In this document: in pieces, positions 46,543 to 57,880 of the stretch
Position numbering within the stretch: the stretch's first letter is position 1
How the letters are laid out: each line of letters opens with the position of its first letter
Source: Phragmites australis
Taxonomy: Eukaryota > Streptophyta > Magnoliopsida > Poales > Poaceae
Assembly: GCF_958298935.1 (NCBI RefSeq)
Contig: NC_084940.1
Span: 5,052,001-5,116,000, forward strand
Length of the DNA stretch: 64,000 nucleotides
Direction of reading: 5' to 3'
Position numbers and translations under genes: made by a program
Notes under the pieces: generated by a model
Seen by the model: only the letters and a program-made list of their open reading frames with translations
Database searches by the model: none
What the model was told of the DNA's origin: nothing

Positions 46543-47564
46543 GGAATCTCTGAATTCAGGGCTTCACTGATGCATGCTCTGAAACATATTATTGCTTGTG
46601 CAATCGTGCAATCACCTGATGAACGAAACTGGAATTCCCGGAAGCAGTATTGAATGTGTATACTTGGACAGTGGAGCACAACATGATCTCTGGATGTGGA
46701 TGGTCTATGAAGGCAGCTCTCACAGTTGGTGATCTTCAGAGGTCCATGTTGGTAGGGGACTAGGAGGATGACACCTGCAATGGACTCGAGGTCTGAGCCT
46801 TTGATAATAATGATTATAAACATAATAGGGCCAGTGAACAATGTAAGACATTAGATGAATGATCAATGCAATGATTTACATTCTCTGCAAAAAGTGGTGC
46901 AAATGACGATTGTATTTCTGATGCATTATCTAATTATCCGAAATACTTGTTTAAGCAAAACAGGCAAAGACTAGGACACACAACGCAATCAGAGATGCAT
47001 AAGTGCTTGTTAAATAAAACGGCGAGACTTTGGCGAAGATAGATGGATTGGTGCTTGCTTAAGCAAATCAGGCGATACCTTGCACATGTTCTAAATACAC
47101 TAAACAAAGCTGAAGCATGGCAAGCGTAGAACAATGTGGCGCGAAGTAGGAAGTCAAACATCTTCTTCAAAGAACACAACAAAGTAATTATTGACCAAAC
47201 GCACGAGATAATGGGTAAAGATGGATATAGACAAGCCACTGCTGTTTCTAAAAGCAATTTGTCATCAAGAAGAACAGATACCAATGTCCAAATATGCAAT
47301 GGTGAGCATTGTCAAATGGAAAGGTGCATATTTATCTGGGAAAAGGTGTAAAATTGATACAAACCCCGATTTTGAACTAGATAAACTAACCTAATGAATC
47401 TGAACTGTGATAATGCATTTGAACTAGGTATTCAGACAATTGAAAAATCTGTTGACAATGAAGGACACAAAGCAATTCGAGCGAGAACGGTATACCTGAC
47501 ATGCACACTTGAGTTCCCATGGCAGGAACAAGAGATGCTCAAGCCCCAAAACTGGAAGCTGATT
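46543..47564. other. Intergenic, nothing recognised
   Basis: Several short frames without family features. The segment ends at the stop codon of the PORR remnant. Confidence 0.35.
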
Positions 47565-48169
47565 CTATTCATCCAAGCCTGCAACATCAGCCATGCTCTC
47601 TCCGGGATCCAGCTTGGTCATGCACGAGTAGCGCTGCAGCTTCTCGTTGAATAGCACGAGGGGACCCTTCTCCTTGAGCACGCCATTGTCGTCGTAAGCG
47701 TCCCTGAGGAACAGGGCCCAGTTCATCTCCGTGCCGGCGAGGTAGAACGCGCGGTTCTGCTTCCGCAGCGACTCGTACATGTGCCGAGTGAGCCCGAGCT
47801 CCTTGAACTCGAATATGTGGTGGATCAGCCCGCGCTTCTCCAGCGTCAGGCTCAGGAACTCGTGGACCACTCCGACGCGGTACTTCTCGGCCTCAGTCGT
47901 CCATGGCTTGAGCAGCGCGCCGTTGGTGTACGGCGAGACCAGCGGGAACGTGGTGGCCAAGTCGAGGCGGTCGGCGTCCTCGGCGTCGAGCGGCATCGAC
48001 CGGCGGTGCGGGACGGCGAAGCGGAACGTACGCCGGACGCGGCGCTGTTGATCTTCTTGCGCCGCTTGCATGGGAGTAGCGGCAGGAGCGAGGCAGGGGA
48101 GGGCGACGGCACGGGAGCTGGGACCGGGAGAAGGAGCGCTCTCGTGGCGCAGAAGAGGCGGCGCGCCAT
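47565..48169 (-). pseudogene. PORR-domain (organelle RNA-binding) gene, truncated and frame-broken
   Basis: ATG 48169 opens a typical mitochondrial/plastid targeting start (MARRLFCATRALLLPVPAPV, then CKRRKK), which soon shifts out of frame. The C-terminal third of a PORR protein follows in another frame (ATG 48071 to stop 47565, 168 codons): TTFPLVSPYTNG, KYRVGVVHEFLSLTLEKRGL, KELGLTRHMYESL, RAFYLAGTEMNWALFLRDAY and VLKEKGPLVLFNEKLQ. PORR proteins are normally about 350-450 residues and bind organellar introns; here most of the domain is missing. No intron could bridge the two frames (no GT/AG pair between about 48080 and 48040). An internal deletion with frame change is the simplest reading. 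A 168-residue product from ATG 48071 remains possible. Confidence 0.8.
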
Positions 48170-48743
48170 CGGCCGGCGGCGGGCGCCGGCTGGGTCCCTT
48201 GGGACAGACTTGCTGGGTTCAGTCGATCAAATCGCGGACGCACGTGGGCTCGTTTAGTTGCCCGCATGGCTCAGTGTAGCATGCTCGTATCTAAGGAGTT
48301 AGATTGAGTTTAGTAGAAGATGTAAAAAGATTTATTTGATTAGTTATATATATGTTTAGTTTGGTTGATAAAGATGGTGTTTGATTGTCTGTTTATTTTT
48401 TCATCAAATAATTTAATATCATTTTTAAAATTAGTACATATGATAAACATATTAGTGATTTTTTTAAAAAAAATACACACTACCGAACAAGCAGCCTCGC
48501 AACAAACGCGATCGAAATCTGTTTATCCCTCTTTACTTTTTAGCCTAACTATTAAGATCGATGACGTGATGGGGTCTTTTCTAGACAGGTTCGAATTTGC
48601 TTCCCATGCGCATCGTCCTCCTCATCTCACCCTCACTTGTTCCATCCGCATCGTCCTCCTCGCATCCCGCATTCTTTGCGTTCCCATCCGCCAAACCCCA
48701 AACCCCCGTCCGTCGCGAGCCGCTGGCGCCGTCGCCGGGTGCC
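48170..48743. promoter_or_regulatory. Divergent intergenic region, PORR remnant / MBD gene
   Basis: 574 bases separate the two head-to-head start codons. The middle (about 48250-48510) is A-T rich with weakly complementary ends (CTCGTTTAGTTGC and GCAACAAACGCG), possibly a small MITE. The last 150 bases are C-rich and likely the leader of the MBD gene. No clear TATA box was chosen. Confidence 0.4.
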
Positions 48744-51700
48744 ATGGGGATGGACGTGGCTGCCGTGGTGGACCTCCGGGCTCTGACGCAGTCGGATCTC
48801 GTGGCGCTCGCGGCGGCATCGCCCTACGCCGTCGACCCCCGCCGCGGCCGCCGCAGCGACGCCGACTTCCTACCTCCCTCTAAGATCGACCGCGCCGTCT
48901 TCAACGAGAGCGCTGGCTCCCGCAAGCAGACCTTCTCTCGCTACCGCGTCGCCACCAACATCTCCCATAATCTGAGCCCCACCGCCACCGCCGCCGCCGC
49001 CGCCTTCTCCTCCTCTGCCGCATATGCCCCCACCGAGGAGGACTCCGAGAACCGCCTCATTGTGTTCCACCTCCAACGTCTCTTCTCGCGCGACGACCCC
49101 TCGTACCCACCTCCGCTCCCGATTCCGCCCCGAACGCAAACCCTAACCGCGCCCGCGATAACGGCACCAGCGCCCTCCCTACCGCTGGCGGCGGCGGTGG
49201 ATCCCGACAGGGAGGTGATGAACCCGAAGGGTGTGGCAGTTGATCTGGCGAGGCTCGCGGAGCTGGTGGACCCGTACGGGGAGGAGCTACGGAAGCGGAC
49301 GGCTGGATTGGGGGTGGAATCCGAGCTGCTGGGATTCATGAATGCACTGGAAGGGCAGTGGGGGAGCCGGAGGCGTCGGAGGAAGTTCGTTGATGCCGGC
49401 ATGTTTGGTGACCACCTGCCCCGTGGTTGGAAGCTGCTGCTTGGGCTCAAGCGGAAGGAGCGTGTGGCATGGATTAATTGCCGACATTATGTGAGGTTTG
49501 CCCTTCTACACAAGCATGCTTGTTTTGATTGTAGTAGGCGTCAGTTTATAGGTGTTCTGAGTACGAATGATGATTCAGATTTTGTGTTCCAAAGATGATG
49601 CAATGGAACTGTACACAATGGTGTTAAAAAGGATCATGGTGGCCTCACAATGCTTATATTGGAGAAAGATTGCATATTTACTCTTTGGTAGGGAGATGTC
49701 TTCAAAGTTGTCAATAGTTCAGTAACCTGAAGAAAACATTAAACCGAGATTAGGAACATAGGATTTGTGTGTGTAATATGCTTCTGAGTAAGTGTGTGAC
49801 CCTCAGATCGGCCTGGCTCAAGTGCTCAAAAACATATAGTGACAGGCTAACAGCTACGAGCTGCATATGTCTGATCAATGATCATGCTCATTTACATTTG
49901 AGAAAATTAGGCTAATACCCAAACATGCGAAATTAGTGAAGTAAGCGCATCAAGACTGATGTTAGTGCCATCGCGAACACATGACATTATGGAAAAATTG
50001 TATCACTGTTAGGTTTTCCAATAGCTGCAGCCAATAACCTCCGCCGCGGTAAGAGAATCTCAGAAATTTCGAAGTTGCCCCTGTCATTGTTTGTTCCCCT
50101 CCTCTATCCCTTGCTTTCTCTGCAACAGAGGTTACTGACTGCAGGTGCCGTGAGCCCCTGCTCCCTTCCCCCCTGCTGCCCCCCTTGCTCCCACGTGCAT
50201 GAGGTTGCCGGCGCTAACTACTGCCCACTAAGAATTCCTGATATTTGGAAACACTTGATTATTGTAATAGTCTTAATTGGTTCTACATTTTTCTTAAATG
50301 GTGCAGTTTCATATTGTTTGCATACCTTTCTTTGTGTTTTCTTCCCATTATATGTGTGCTAACCTAGTGAACCTACAGATGGCTGTTTAATGAAAGCACT
50401 GGTTTGGTGGCCATTCTCGTTTTCCAAAGATTTTTCTTGCCCTTTTTATGATCTGCATAAGAAAGGTATATTTGTGCTATGTAAAATATCCATGCATTTC
50501 CTTTTGACTTTGCCACTCATGTTATTTTCAAGTTGTTTAATGAAGAGCCTACCTGCGATAGCAAGTGTTTGCTAGAACAGTATGCCACTATAGCATTGTC
50601 TTTATAGTGTTAAATCTCCTCGGCACCAGGTTGTCTGCATTTTTTGAAGTTTTTCTCATCTCATTTAGTAGCAGATTGCATTTGTCATGTTATTTTGCTA
50701 CCACTTGTTTGCCTGACACTAATTGCATATAACATTCTTTTCCAGCCCCAAAGGACATCAGTTTGCTACATTCAAAGAAGTGTCTTCCTATCTCATGTCT
50801 CTTCTTGGATATCCAGAGGCAAAGCCAACTGCCACTCAGAGTAACAGTGCAGGAGTGCATGGTTTGGATGTTCTTAATGTAAGTTTTTTTGAGTATGCAC
50901 ATTATCTGTACACTTAAGGTTTCATGGTTGAATTCAAAAGTATGTTTGATTAGTCTGTAGGTCTTCACCAGCAAACCGATTCAATTGAGGAAAAGCGAAT
51001 TGCATTGCCAGTTACTTCGGTTACTTTGTTCAGTCACTTGAGTGATTCTCATCAACAAAAACTTCAGAATGATGAAACTCGGATAGAAACTAACATAAAG
51101 GGGTGTCGGAAATGCAATTTGACTTTTCATGACCAGAGTGCCTATATGCAACATCAGTTGTCCTTTCACCAAAGGAAAGCTAAAAGGCGCAGGGTTAGTA
51201 AATCCGGCGAACTGGGCACCAGCATAGATGGAAAGTTTGAGACTCAGGAATGTCAGAAGACCTCCGAAGAGGGACCTGGAAATTTTGGCCACGGTGTTGC
51301 TGATGTAAAGTATCAAGGTCAGAGTCCAGCAAATTTGTTTGATGGGCCTTTTTCAGTTGAGTTAGGTGGTCGACCATCATTGGTTGCAGTGCCACATGGG
51401 TTTCAGGAGATGACTGCGTTGTCACAACTGGAAAAAGAACCTTCTGCTCGAGAGCATGTCTCTGGGTATCATAAGGAGCCTCTTAAGGAGATGACTGGCT
51501 TTCCTGAACAGGAAAAAGTACCTGCTGCTGGAGAACCCGCCTCTGGGCATTATATGGACCCTCTCAAGGAGTTGCCTGGCTTTCCTGAACAGGAAAAAGG
51601 ACCTGTTGCTGGAGAACCCATCTCTGGGCATCATCAGGACCCTGCTCACAATTCTGATGACCATAAAGCCCATGATGGAGCATGTCATGGTGCTATAGCG

Positions 51701-53898
51701 TCTCTTGCTATTGATGCTGAAAGCAAATTCAATACTTGCAACTCCACAAATGTTCATGAGAATGACAGCTCAAGAGATTTAGAACGTTCCAACGCAGATT
51801 GTGCCGAAAAGTTCTACAGGCCCGATGAAACTTGTAGCATACCTAAAGTGGTTTCTGCGACAACAGATTATCCTGGTGAAAGCAAATCTACAGATGATCC
51901 AATGGAGTGTGCTGATATAACACAATCCAAACAAGTCTCTGAGCCCTGTGATCTACTGCATGTCAAATTGGGCAGTTGTCCTGAAGAAAATAATTTTAGT
52001 AACCAGCTAGAAAGTAGCCCACTTTCTACAGCAGTGGATGAGCCTGATCCGGCAGATGATTGCAACATAGCTTGTAATGTGGTCGATCCCACAAGCTTCG
52101 AAAATGAGAAACCTTTTGAGGACAATATTATGAATTGTGAAATGACTTCTTTGAAAGATGATGAGATCAAAAGTGGCGCCAGAATAAGGGATGTAAACCT
52201 CAATTCTTGTTTGGATACACTATTTTCACCTGTTTCTGGTGGAAACTATGAAACATCTAATACTCCTGATGATGATACTCGATCGTCCATTATTGCCCAA
52301 TGCTTCGGTACTAGCTCTAACGATGACAATGCTTGCAAGGATGGAAACTTTGCCAACCAGAACAGCGCTTCTAAGGGTGAAAATTTTGTCAACCAGAAAA
52401 ATGATATGGTGTATCAGTCTAATTTGACCATGGGCCCTATCCCTCCTGCTCAAATTAATGTGAACTGTTTCACTTCCTGCTCAATGACTCGTGAAATCAA
52501 GAACTATGGCAACAGATGTGAAGATAATGCCAAAGAAGCATTGGCAGACTCACAGAACGTGACGAGTAATGAAACAGGTTTTGATGTTGAAGCTTATAAC
52601 AATGATATCTTCAATGGTACAATCACAGAAAGTAGTCTTGCCCAGCTGAATAATGCCATTAATATGAAAACTGATTTTGCAAGCTGCTACTCATTATCTG
52701 AGCTAAACACACTAACTGGTGGTACTGCAACTGATGAAATTGATATCCACAGTATTAGGAGTTCTTTTGTTAGCTCCACCAGTCGCAATGAACCAAATGA
52801 ACATTGCACGCTGGATTTTGATATCAAGGGTTCCATGCTTGAGGTACTGGAAAAATCTGGCAGTGACTTAGAAAATCAATACAATGGCACGGGTCCTTCT
52901 TGTGACTCACTCCCTACAGCTGGCACAAGTGGGAACATTGATGATTTTATGTCCATGCAAACCAATTTTGGTAGCTTTACCTCTTTGGTTCGTGCTGTTG
53001 AAGATGTTCCACTTTGCAGGATTATCCAAGATCAGGTAATTTTTGCAGGATATGCTGACTCTCTACTCCCTTGTTCCTATTTAGTAATTGTCTGAAAATT
53101 TACTCTAGTTAATCTAGCAGACTAGCCTGATTAGGTTTTCAGTGGGTTTTATGGCATTGATTTTCACACGAGTGATAGAAAGTTTTTTTTTTAAATGTGG
53201 CCAATCTATCTTTGAGCAGCAATAACTTTTAATTGTATGGGCTACTCTCCATATGGCATGGAGGAAAAAGATGCTCTTTTAGTTGATAACTGAGACATGT
53301 TATTTGAGATCGCATTTTGCTGTGGTTGAATTGTAAATACTTCTATATCGTATGCTTATCTGTCTCAAAAATAGGTGTAGTGCATGCCGTTATTCACCAT
53401 GTTCTATTTTGTAAAGTACGCGCACTGTCTCTGTTAATCAAGTTTGTTTATGCCGTCCTGTTATCTGTTAGCATGCTGGAGATAGACCTGATAATTTTAT
53501 TGTTCTTGAAACAGTGTGATTTGCAACTTGGATTTGGTGGCCCGAAGCAGCCGATGTATCCTAGCTTTGAGCAGCAACTTAGGATGGCCTCAGCTGGAGT
53601 TCCGCCTTATGGTAGCATGAGCAGGCATGATTCTGTACCTGTACCTGAGCCAACGCTGATGTTAGGTTATGCGCCACAGCTCGGTAGCTGCCCCCCTCCG
53701 TTCCAGTTAGGCTGGGGGCCGTCCTTGTCGAAGATGGTCGGCGGGTGCGTGCTCCAATCGGTATGCGTATGGTGCAACAGTCAGTTCCACCATTTTGGCA
53801 CTGTCGCTGAGCAGCAGGCCGATTCTCTTGGCTACATTTGCCCGGCATGCAAGGGGAAGTTCTCTGGTCATCTTGGCATCAACGGGCCGTCTCTTTAA
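48744..53898 (+). CDS. Methyl-CpG-binding-domain protein with C2H2 finger (MBD8-like), 1116 residues
   Basis: Four exons: 48744-49495, 50746-50878, 50954-53035, 53515-53898, all GT/AG, in-frame total 3351 bases with stop. Exon 1 carries a Leu-rich N-terminus (VVDLRALTQSDLVALAAASP) and, at the exon 1/2 junction (about residues 217-275), an MBD: HLPRGWKLLLGLKRKERVAW, then CRHYVSPKGHQFATFKEVSS. A C2H2 finger lies near 346-368 (CRKCNLTFHDQSAYMQHQLSFH). Three 27-residue repeats follow at 446-526, then a long acidic, Ser/Asn-rich disordered stretch. The last exon ends in a four-cysteine motif (CVWC...CPAC, about 1073-1103). MBD proteins are nuclear and read or associate with methylated DNA; whether this one binds 5mC is not shown. 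ATG 48744 is chosen for its context (GCCATGG) and the protein-like sequence from there. Confidence 0.9.
51401..51643 (+). repeat. 81-bp in-frame tandem repeat, three copies
   Basis: Units at 51401, 51482 and 51563 encode 27-residue repeats around LKEMTGFPEQEKVPAAGEP. Units 2 and 3 are closest, and unit 1 is more diverged. It lies within exon 3 of the MBD gene and keeps the frame. Confidence 0.95.
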
Positions 53899-54353
53899 TA
53901 TCCAGTTTCAGCTGCTGATTTCATCTTGTAGCCTGAAGTGGTGCTGTTCCAGCATTAGTTTCTACTCCAGCTAGTATGAGACAAGTTGCACGGGTTGGAC
54001 CGTTGGAGTGTTTATTTTGGAACGGGGTGTGTATGTACCCGCTTGAACTGTGACTTTGTGCTAAGGAATGAATGGCCTTAAAATCATAACAAATCGATGG
54101 TGGCCGTTGGGATATGGTGCTGAAAAAGCTCGAGGCTTGTGAATCACTTTGGAGTTGAAATTGACTCACTGGCCTATCTTGATTCGAGATTAAATAGATG
54201 AGTTGAGTTTGATTACCTTAAGTAGTTAGGTTGATAAATGGGTGAATTTTGATCATTAAAAAAATAAATAAAGAGGTGCATTTTTCTTCTAAAGCGTGTT
54301 CCACTTTAGGACATCATTTGTTAGAGCTTTGTCCGTTTCTTCTTCTTCTTCTC

Positions 54354-55030
54354 TTTTTTTTTTTTTTTTTTTTTTTTGCAAGAAGAAGGCAGGCTCTTAT
54401 TCATTCATTATGCTTCGAGGTACATGAAACATTTCTGTTCGCCGAAGGAGCCGAACATAGCTCTCTGGTGCCAGGTTACAAACACTTTCAGTAAGAACAT
54501 GAGCCTCGTTGTTAGAACCTCTACCTTCATGCTTGAAATTGACCTCCTGAAACAAAGTGCTCATGGCTTTTATCCCCTTTAGAAACGAGGAGTATGCACA
54601 CTAGTTCTGCTTCTGAAGATTCATGATCACTTCCAAGCAATCTGAAGCTATCACACACTCGCGCACATCCATGTCTAGCGCCAAGGATATTGCTTCATTG
54701 CAAGCCAATGCTTCCAAAGACTCTGGATCAACCAACCTGTTAATGACAGTGGCTGTAGCAGCAACATAGTTCCCTGCACTGTCGCTGCTCTTTTATCGCC
54801 AGATCGTGCCACCGCGGCGTCGACATTGAATTTCAAAAGATCTTCAGGAGGAGCTATCTGGTTGCTTGATCTTCATTGAAGATGTTGCTGCACTTTCCTC
54901 ACATAACCCAGCTAGTTCCATGCCATCAAGAAGTTGTGAGATAAAATCAAATGTTGACAGAGGGCTTTGAAAGACGTCCTCGTGTAAAGCCTTTCGACGA
55001 GCTCCCCAGACCGCCCAACATATGACTAGA
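54354..55030 (-). mobile_element. LINE 3' end with RNase H-like domain and poly(A) tail
   Basis: Read on the minus strand, broken frames give WGARRKALHEDVFQSPLST (C-terminal end of the LINE RT protein), then an RNase H-like RVT_3 domain: DLLKFNVDAAVA, ESLEALACNEAISLALDMDV, VIASDCLEVIMNLQKQN and EVNFKHEGRGSNNEAHVL. The plus-strand run of 24 T at 54354-54377 is the poly(A) tail at the 3' end. It is truncated at its 5' end and degenerate. Target duplication was not found. Confidence 0.75.
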
Positions 55031-55034
55031 ATTA

Positions 55035-55910
55035 TATATCCCTCTTCTGTGATGAAGGTGAGAGTGTCAATCATGTTTACTTTGAGTGTGTGGTAGCCTT
55101 TCTTTGAGTGTGTGGTAGCCAAAGCTGCTTGGGCATGCATTTCTGGTGTCTTAGGTCTTAATGTGGGAAATAATTATGAGTCTGTAGCAAGATGGTGGAT
55201 TAGTAGTGATTTTTGTTTTCAAAATGACAGCAAGAGTTCTGCCAATTTTATTAAAGAAAAAGAGAAAAACGAGTTATCCAGAATATAAGATGGCTCATGT
55301 GCTTGAGAGGATACTGCACTGCTTACAACAGATACGAGAGTCACCTAAAAATAGGTCACCATCAAGCTACAACAAGAAGACAACCAGCTGAACTATTGGA
55401 GTAGGAATGCTCTCCGATATTGATCGACGTCCTCCTTAATTTTGAAAGCCACCTGAAGAGCTAGAAGACACTCTCCATCAAACGTACGCCGATTTCTTTC
55501 TTTCCATATATTCCACCAAAAATATATAATCAAGTCATTAAATTATTTCCTTAAGAGCTTAGTGACCTTCTTTATTGCTTTCTGCCACCATTGTATAAGA
55601 GAGGTGCTGTGCGAAATCCGGCAAGCCATTGGATCAACAGTGATAGAAACAAGCATGTCAACATGATTTGTGATGCTACTTTGTGGAGCATTTGGAAGAC
55701 TAGGAATAGGATGTGTTTTGATAACGAGCTGTGGATGGATATACAGGTTATTTGGCACCGAATTGTGAGACATTTCAGAAGTGGAAGGTGTTATGCAAGA
55801 ATACCGAGCTGCAGAAGATGGATCATTTTTTTCGACCCTAGGGCAGATAGCGAGAGCTCCCCAGTGCTGCTACTGTGCCCACCCTCCTCACCGAGTACGT
55901 GAAAGAAGAC
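55035..55910 (+). mobile_element. LINE 3' part (zinc-binding RVT region), split by a second LINE
   Basis: Plus-strand pieces FCDEGESVNHVYFECVV and NYESVARWWISSD (up to 55210) and, after the insert, WINSDRNKHVNMICDATLWS and IWKTRNRMCFDN (from 55630) form the usual zf-RVT end of plant LINE proteins (C..C-D/E..E-x2-H-x-F/Y-x-x-C, then WS-x-W-K-x-R-N). A 22-bp tandem duplication (CTTTGAGTGTGTGGTAGCC) at about 55078-55121 breaks the frame. Relic only. Confidence 0.7.
55211..55629 (-). mobile_element. LINE 3' fragment inserted in another LINE
   Basis: The minus strand reads LIQWWQKAIKKVTKLL, FNDLIIYFWWNIWKERNRRT and ECLLALQVAFKIKEDVDQY, the C-terminal end of a plant LINE protein, then GGCAGAACTCTTGCTGTC and an A-rich tail ending at 55211. 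The flanks are TGGATTAGTAGTGAT (55196-55210) and TGGATCAACAGTGAT (55630-55644), a 15-bp target duplication with three differences. Confidence 0.72.
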
Positions 55911-57344
55911 ACTGCATCCAAGCTAATAAATAGCAGATAGTAGGGTTGTAGCTGTTTGGTATCATGATAGTGGATAGCAGATAATAGGCAATAACTTTCA
56001 ATAGCTGTATTTGAAAAACATCTAATTTTTTGTGTAATAGTGTATATATTATGACGTTTTCCCATCAAAAAATCATGCAAAGTAGAATAATCAATTAAAA
56101 CTTAGAGTTTAGAAGCATAACTCACATGCAACAAGGTAATAAGGCAATAAAAGTTCAAATGTTTTAAAAAATAAAATTTAAAGTAATAATGCGCTGGGAA
56201 TGAACCACTACCATGACTAAATAGCGGACGCTAAAGCATTCTTACAAGCGCTATAGCAGCCGCTAAGTTCCAATCCACTATTTTAGATTGCTATCTTAGT
56301 ATCGGTAGCGTTTATACCTTACTACCACTATTACAGCCGCTACTAACGCTATTTAGTACCTTGATTGCAGCCCTAATGAGAAGCTGGGACTGAAGAATTG
56401 AAGACTTGACGGAAGCAAAACTGAAGATGGAAGCATAGTGAATGGAAAACGCTTTGTTCTTTTGATGTCTGTCTATTTTGCTGTATAAATCAAGGTGGTG
56501 GTGTGTGTAACTGTGTAAGCGAGAAGCGAGAATGCTGTAATGAACTTAACTGTCTGCGTTTCTAAATGGAACGGGGTAATGGCCCTGATTTCTAAAAACA
56601 ACATGACTAGAAGTTTCTGAAAGTCCTTTGCAGATAAAGTTTGTTGCATAAGGAACAGCCATACCTCCGGATTGTTGATCTCTGTTGCAGCTATATGTTC
56701 AGTGAGGTCCTCATCTAGCTACCACCAAACTAGAGATGAGTAGGGATCATATTGATCCGCTCTAGTTTAATTTAATTAACTAATTAGATGGATTAACATA
56801 TCTAGTTAGTTAATTAAGTTAAAATAGAGTTGTCGTCTTTGTTGTTCGGAAAATCAACAAGCTAGCGCTCCGAGCGAGCCGGTGACCCAAAACATACTGG
56901 TGCCATCAATTGGGACATCAGGGACCCAGACAAAGCGGCACCTAAAACTGCGGAAACCAAATCCATCCAACCCGTTCGCATCCAGGTGGAGGAAGTCGTT
57001 TCTCCCGAGGTTCTCGTCGGAGGAGGCACCTTAGCCGATGCCCGTTGACAGAGGAGATCCGAAGGGAGTGAAAATCCTCACACGACGGCATCACCCTAGG
57101 GAAACCTAACACCAATCTAGCCTTATCTAAGGAAAGTAGGGATACTATACACACCTGCCGTTGATTTCCCGATTCTCCTTCCCCTTGGCCGTCGGAGAGG
57201 CCACCAGAGGAGAGGGGGAGCCGATGGGATTGGCGCCAGAATGAGATCACCTGCTCTATCAGCTTCTCTCTACTGTAGCATCAGGAAGGGTTTAGAGTGG
57301 AACTGGATCCTCCGACTTTGCCTCTCTGAAGTAGAAGCGCAATA
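55911..57344. other. Repeat-like intergenic region
   Basis: 55943-56377 starts TAGGGTTGTAG and ends CTGCAGCCCTA-like (ATTGCAGCCCTA), with AGCGG..GCTATAG words typical of grass hAT MITEs; matching target duplications were not found. 56760-56830 has an A-T palindrome-like stretch (TTAATTAACTAATTAG). No gene. Confidence 0.35.
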
Positions 57345-57490
57345 ATCAAGTAAATACACTAACGGCCCAAGAATCGGCGTATTCTTAGACCCCTAGCTGT
57401 TGTAGCTACTGTTCACTCACTGCTGGCTGTTGGATCCAAACACCAGTGTCGATTCTTTCCGCGTGTCCCCCACCCTGACCCTTCAACCCT
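57345..57490 (+). repeat. Direct repeat, copy 1 (about 145 bp)
   Basis: It begins AAGTAAATACACTAACGG and includes AAGAATCGGCGTATTCT, TGTTCACTCACTGCTGGCTG and CACCAGTGTCGATTCTTTCC. The same order recurs at 59390-59535. Confidence 0.8.
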
Positions 57491-57880
57491 TCACGAGCGA
57501 CATAATCGACAAAATCACTAGCCACACACGCTCCCCGACTCCCACACCGTTCCCCACCCTCCCTCCTCTCCACCGCCACATGCCCACTCTCCCTCCTCGG
57601 ATCCAACCACTTCGCCCCTCTCCTCTCCCCTCTCCAACCCGTGTGTCCCGGGAACCGTTGGTGCCTAGGCACGAAATCGAGTGCAGCAGACTCCTTGCCT
57701 TCTCCGTCTCCTCCCAATCGACATCTTCATCGTCGCGCTTCGATCCCTGCTTCCTTCTTTAGCCCAGATTCATGGTTGGTCCTCTGGGCCCAATTCATGT
57801 TGTCTACCTCTTGCCTTTATCCACTTTGCCAGCCGTATTCTACCGAGATTCTTCCCCAAACCATATATAAGCTCGGCCGC

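Noticed and set aside
48247..48510. Small MITE in the divergent promoter region
   Set aside because: Ends are only loosely complementary and no target duplication is visible.
55943..56377. hAT-type MITE with TAGGG ends
   Set aside because: The ends are similar, but no 8-bp target duplication could be matched; left as repeat-like sequence.
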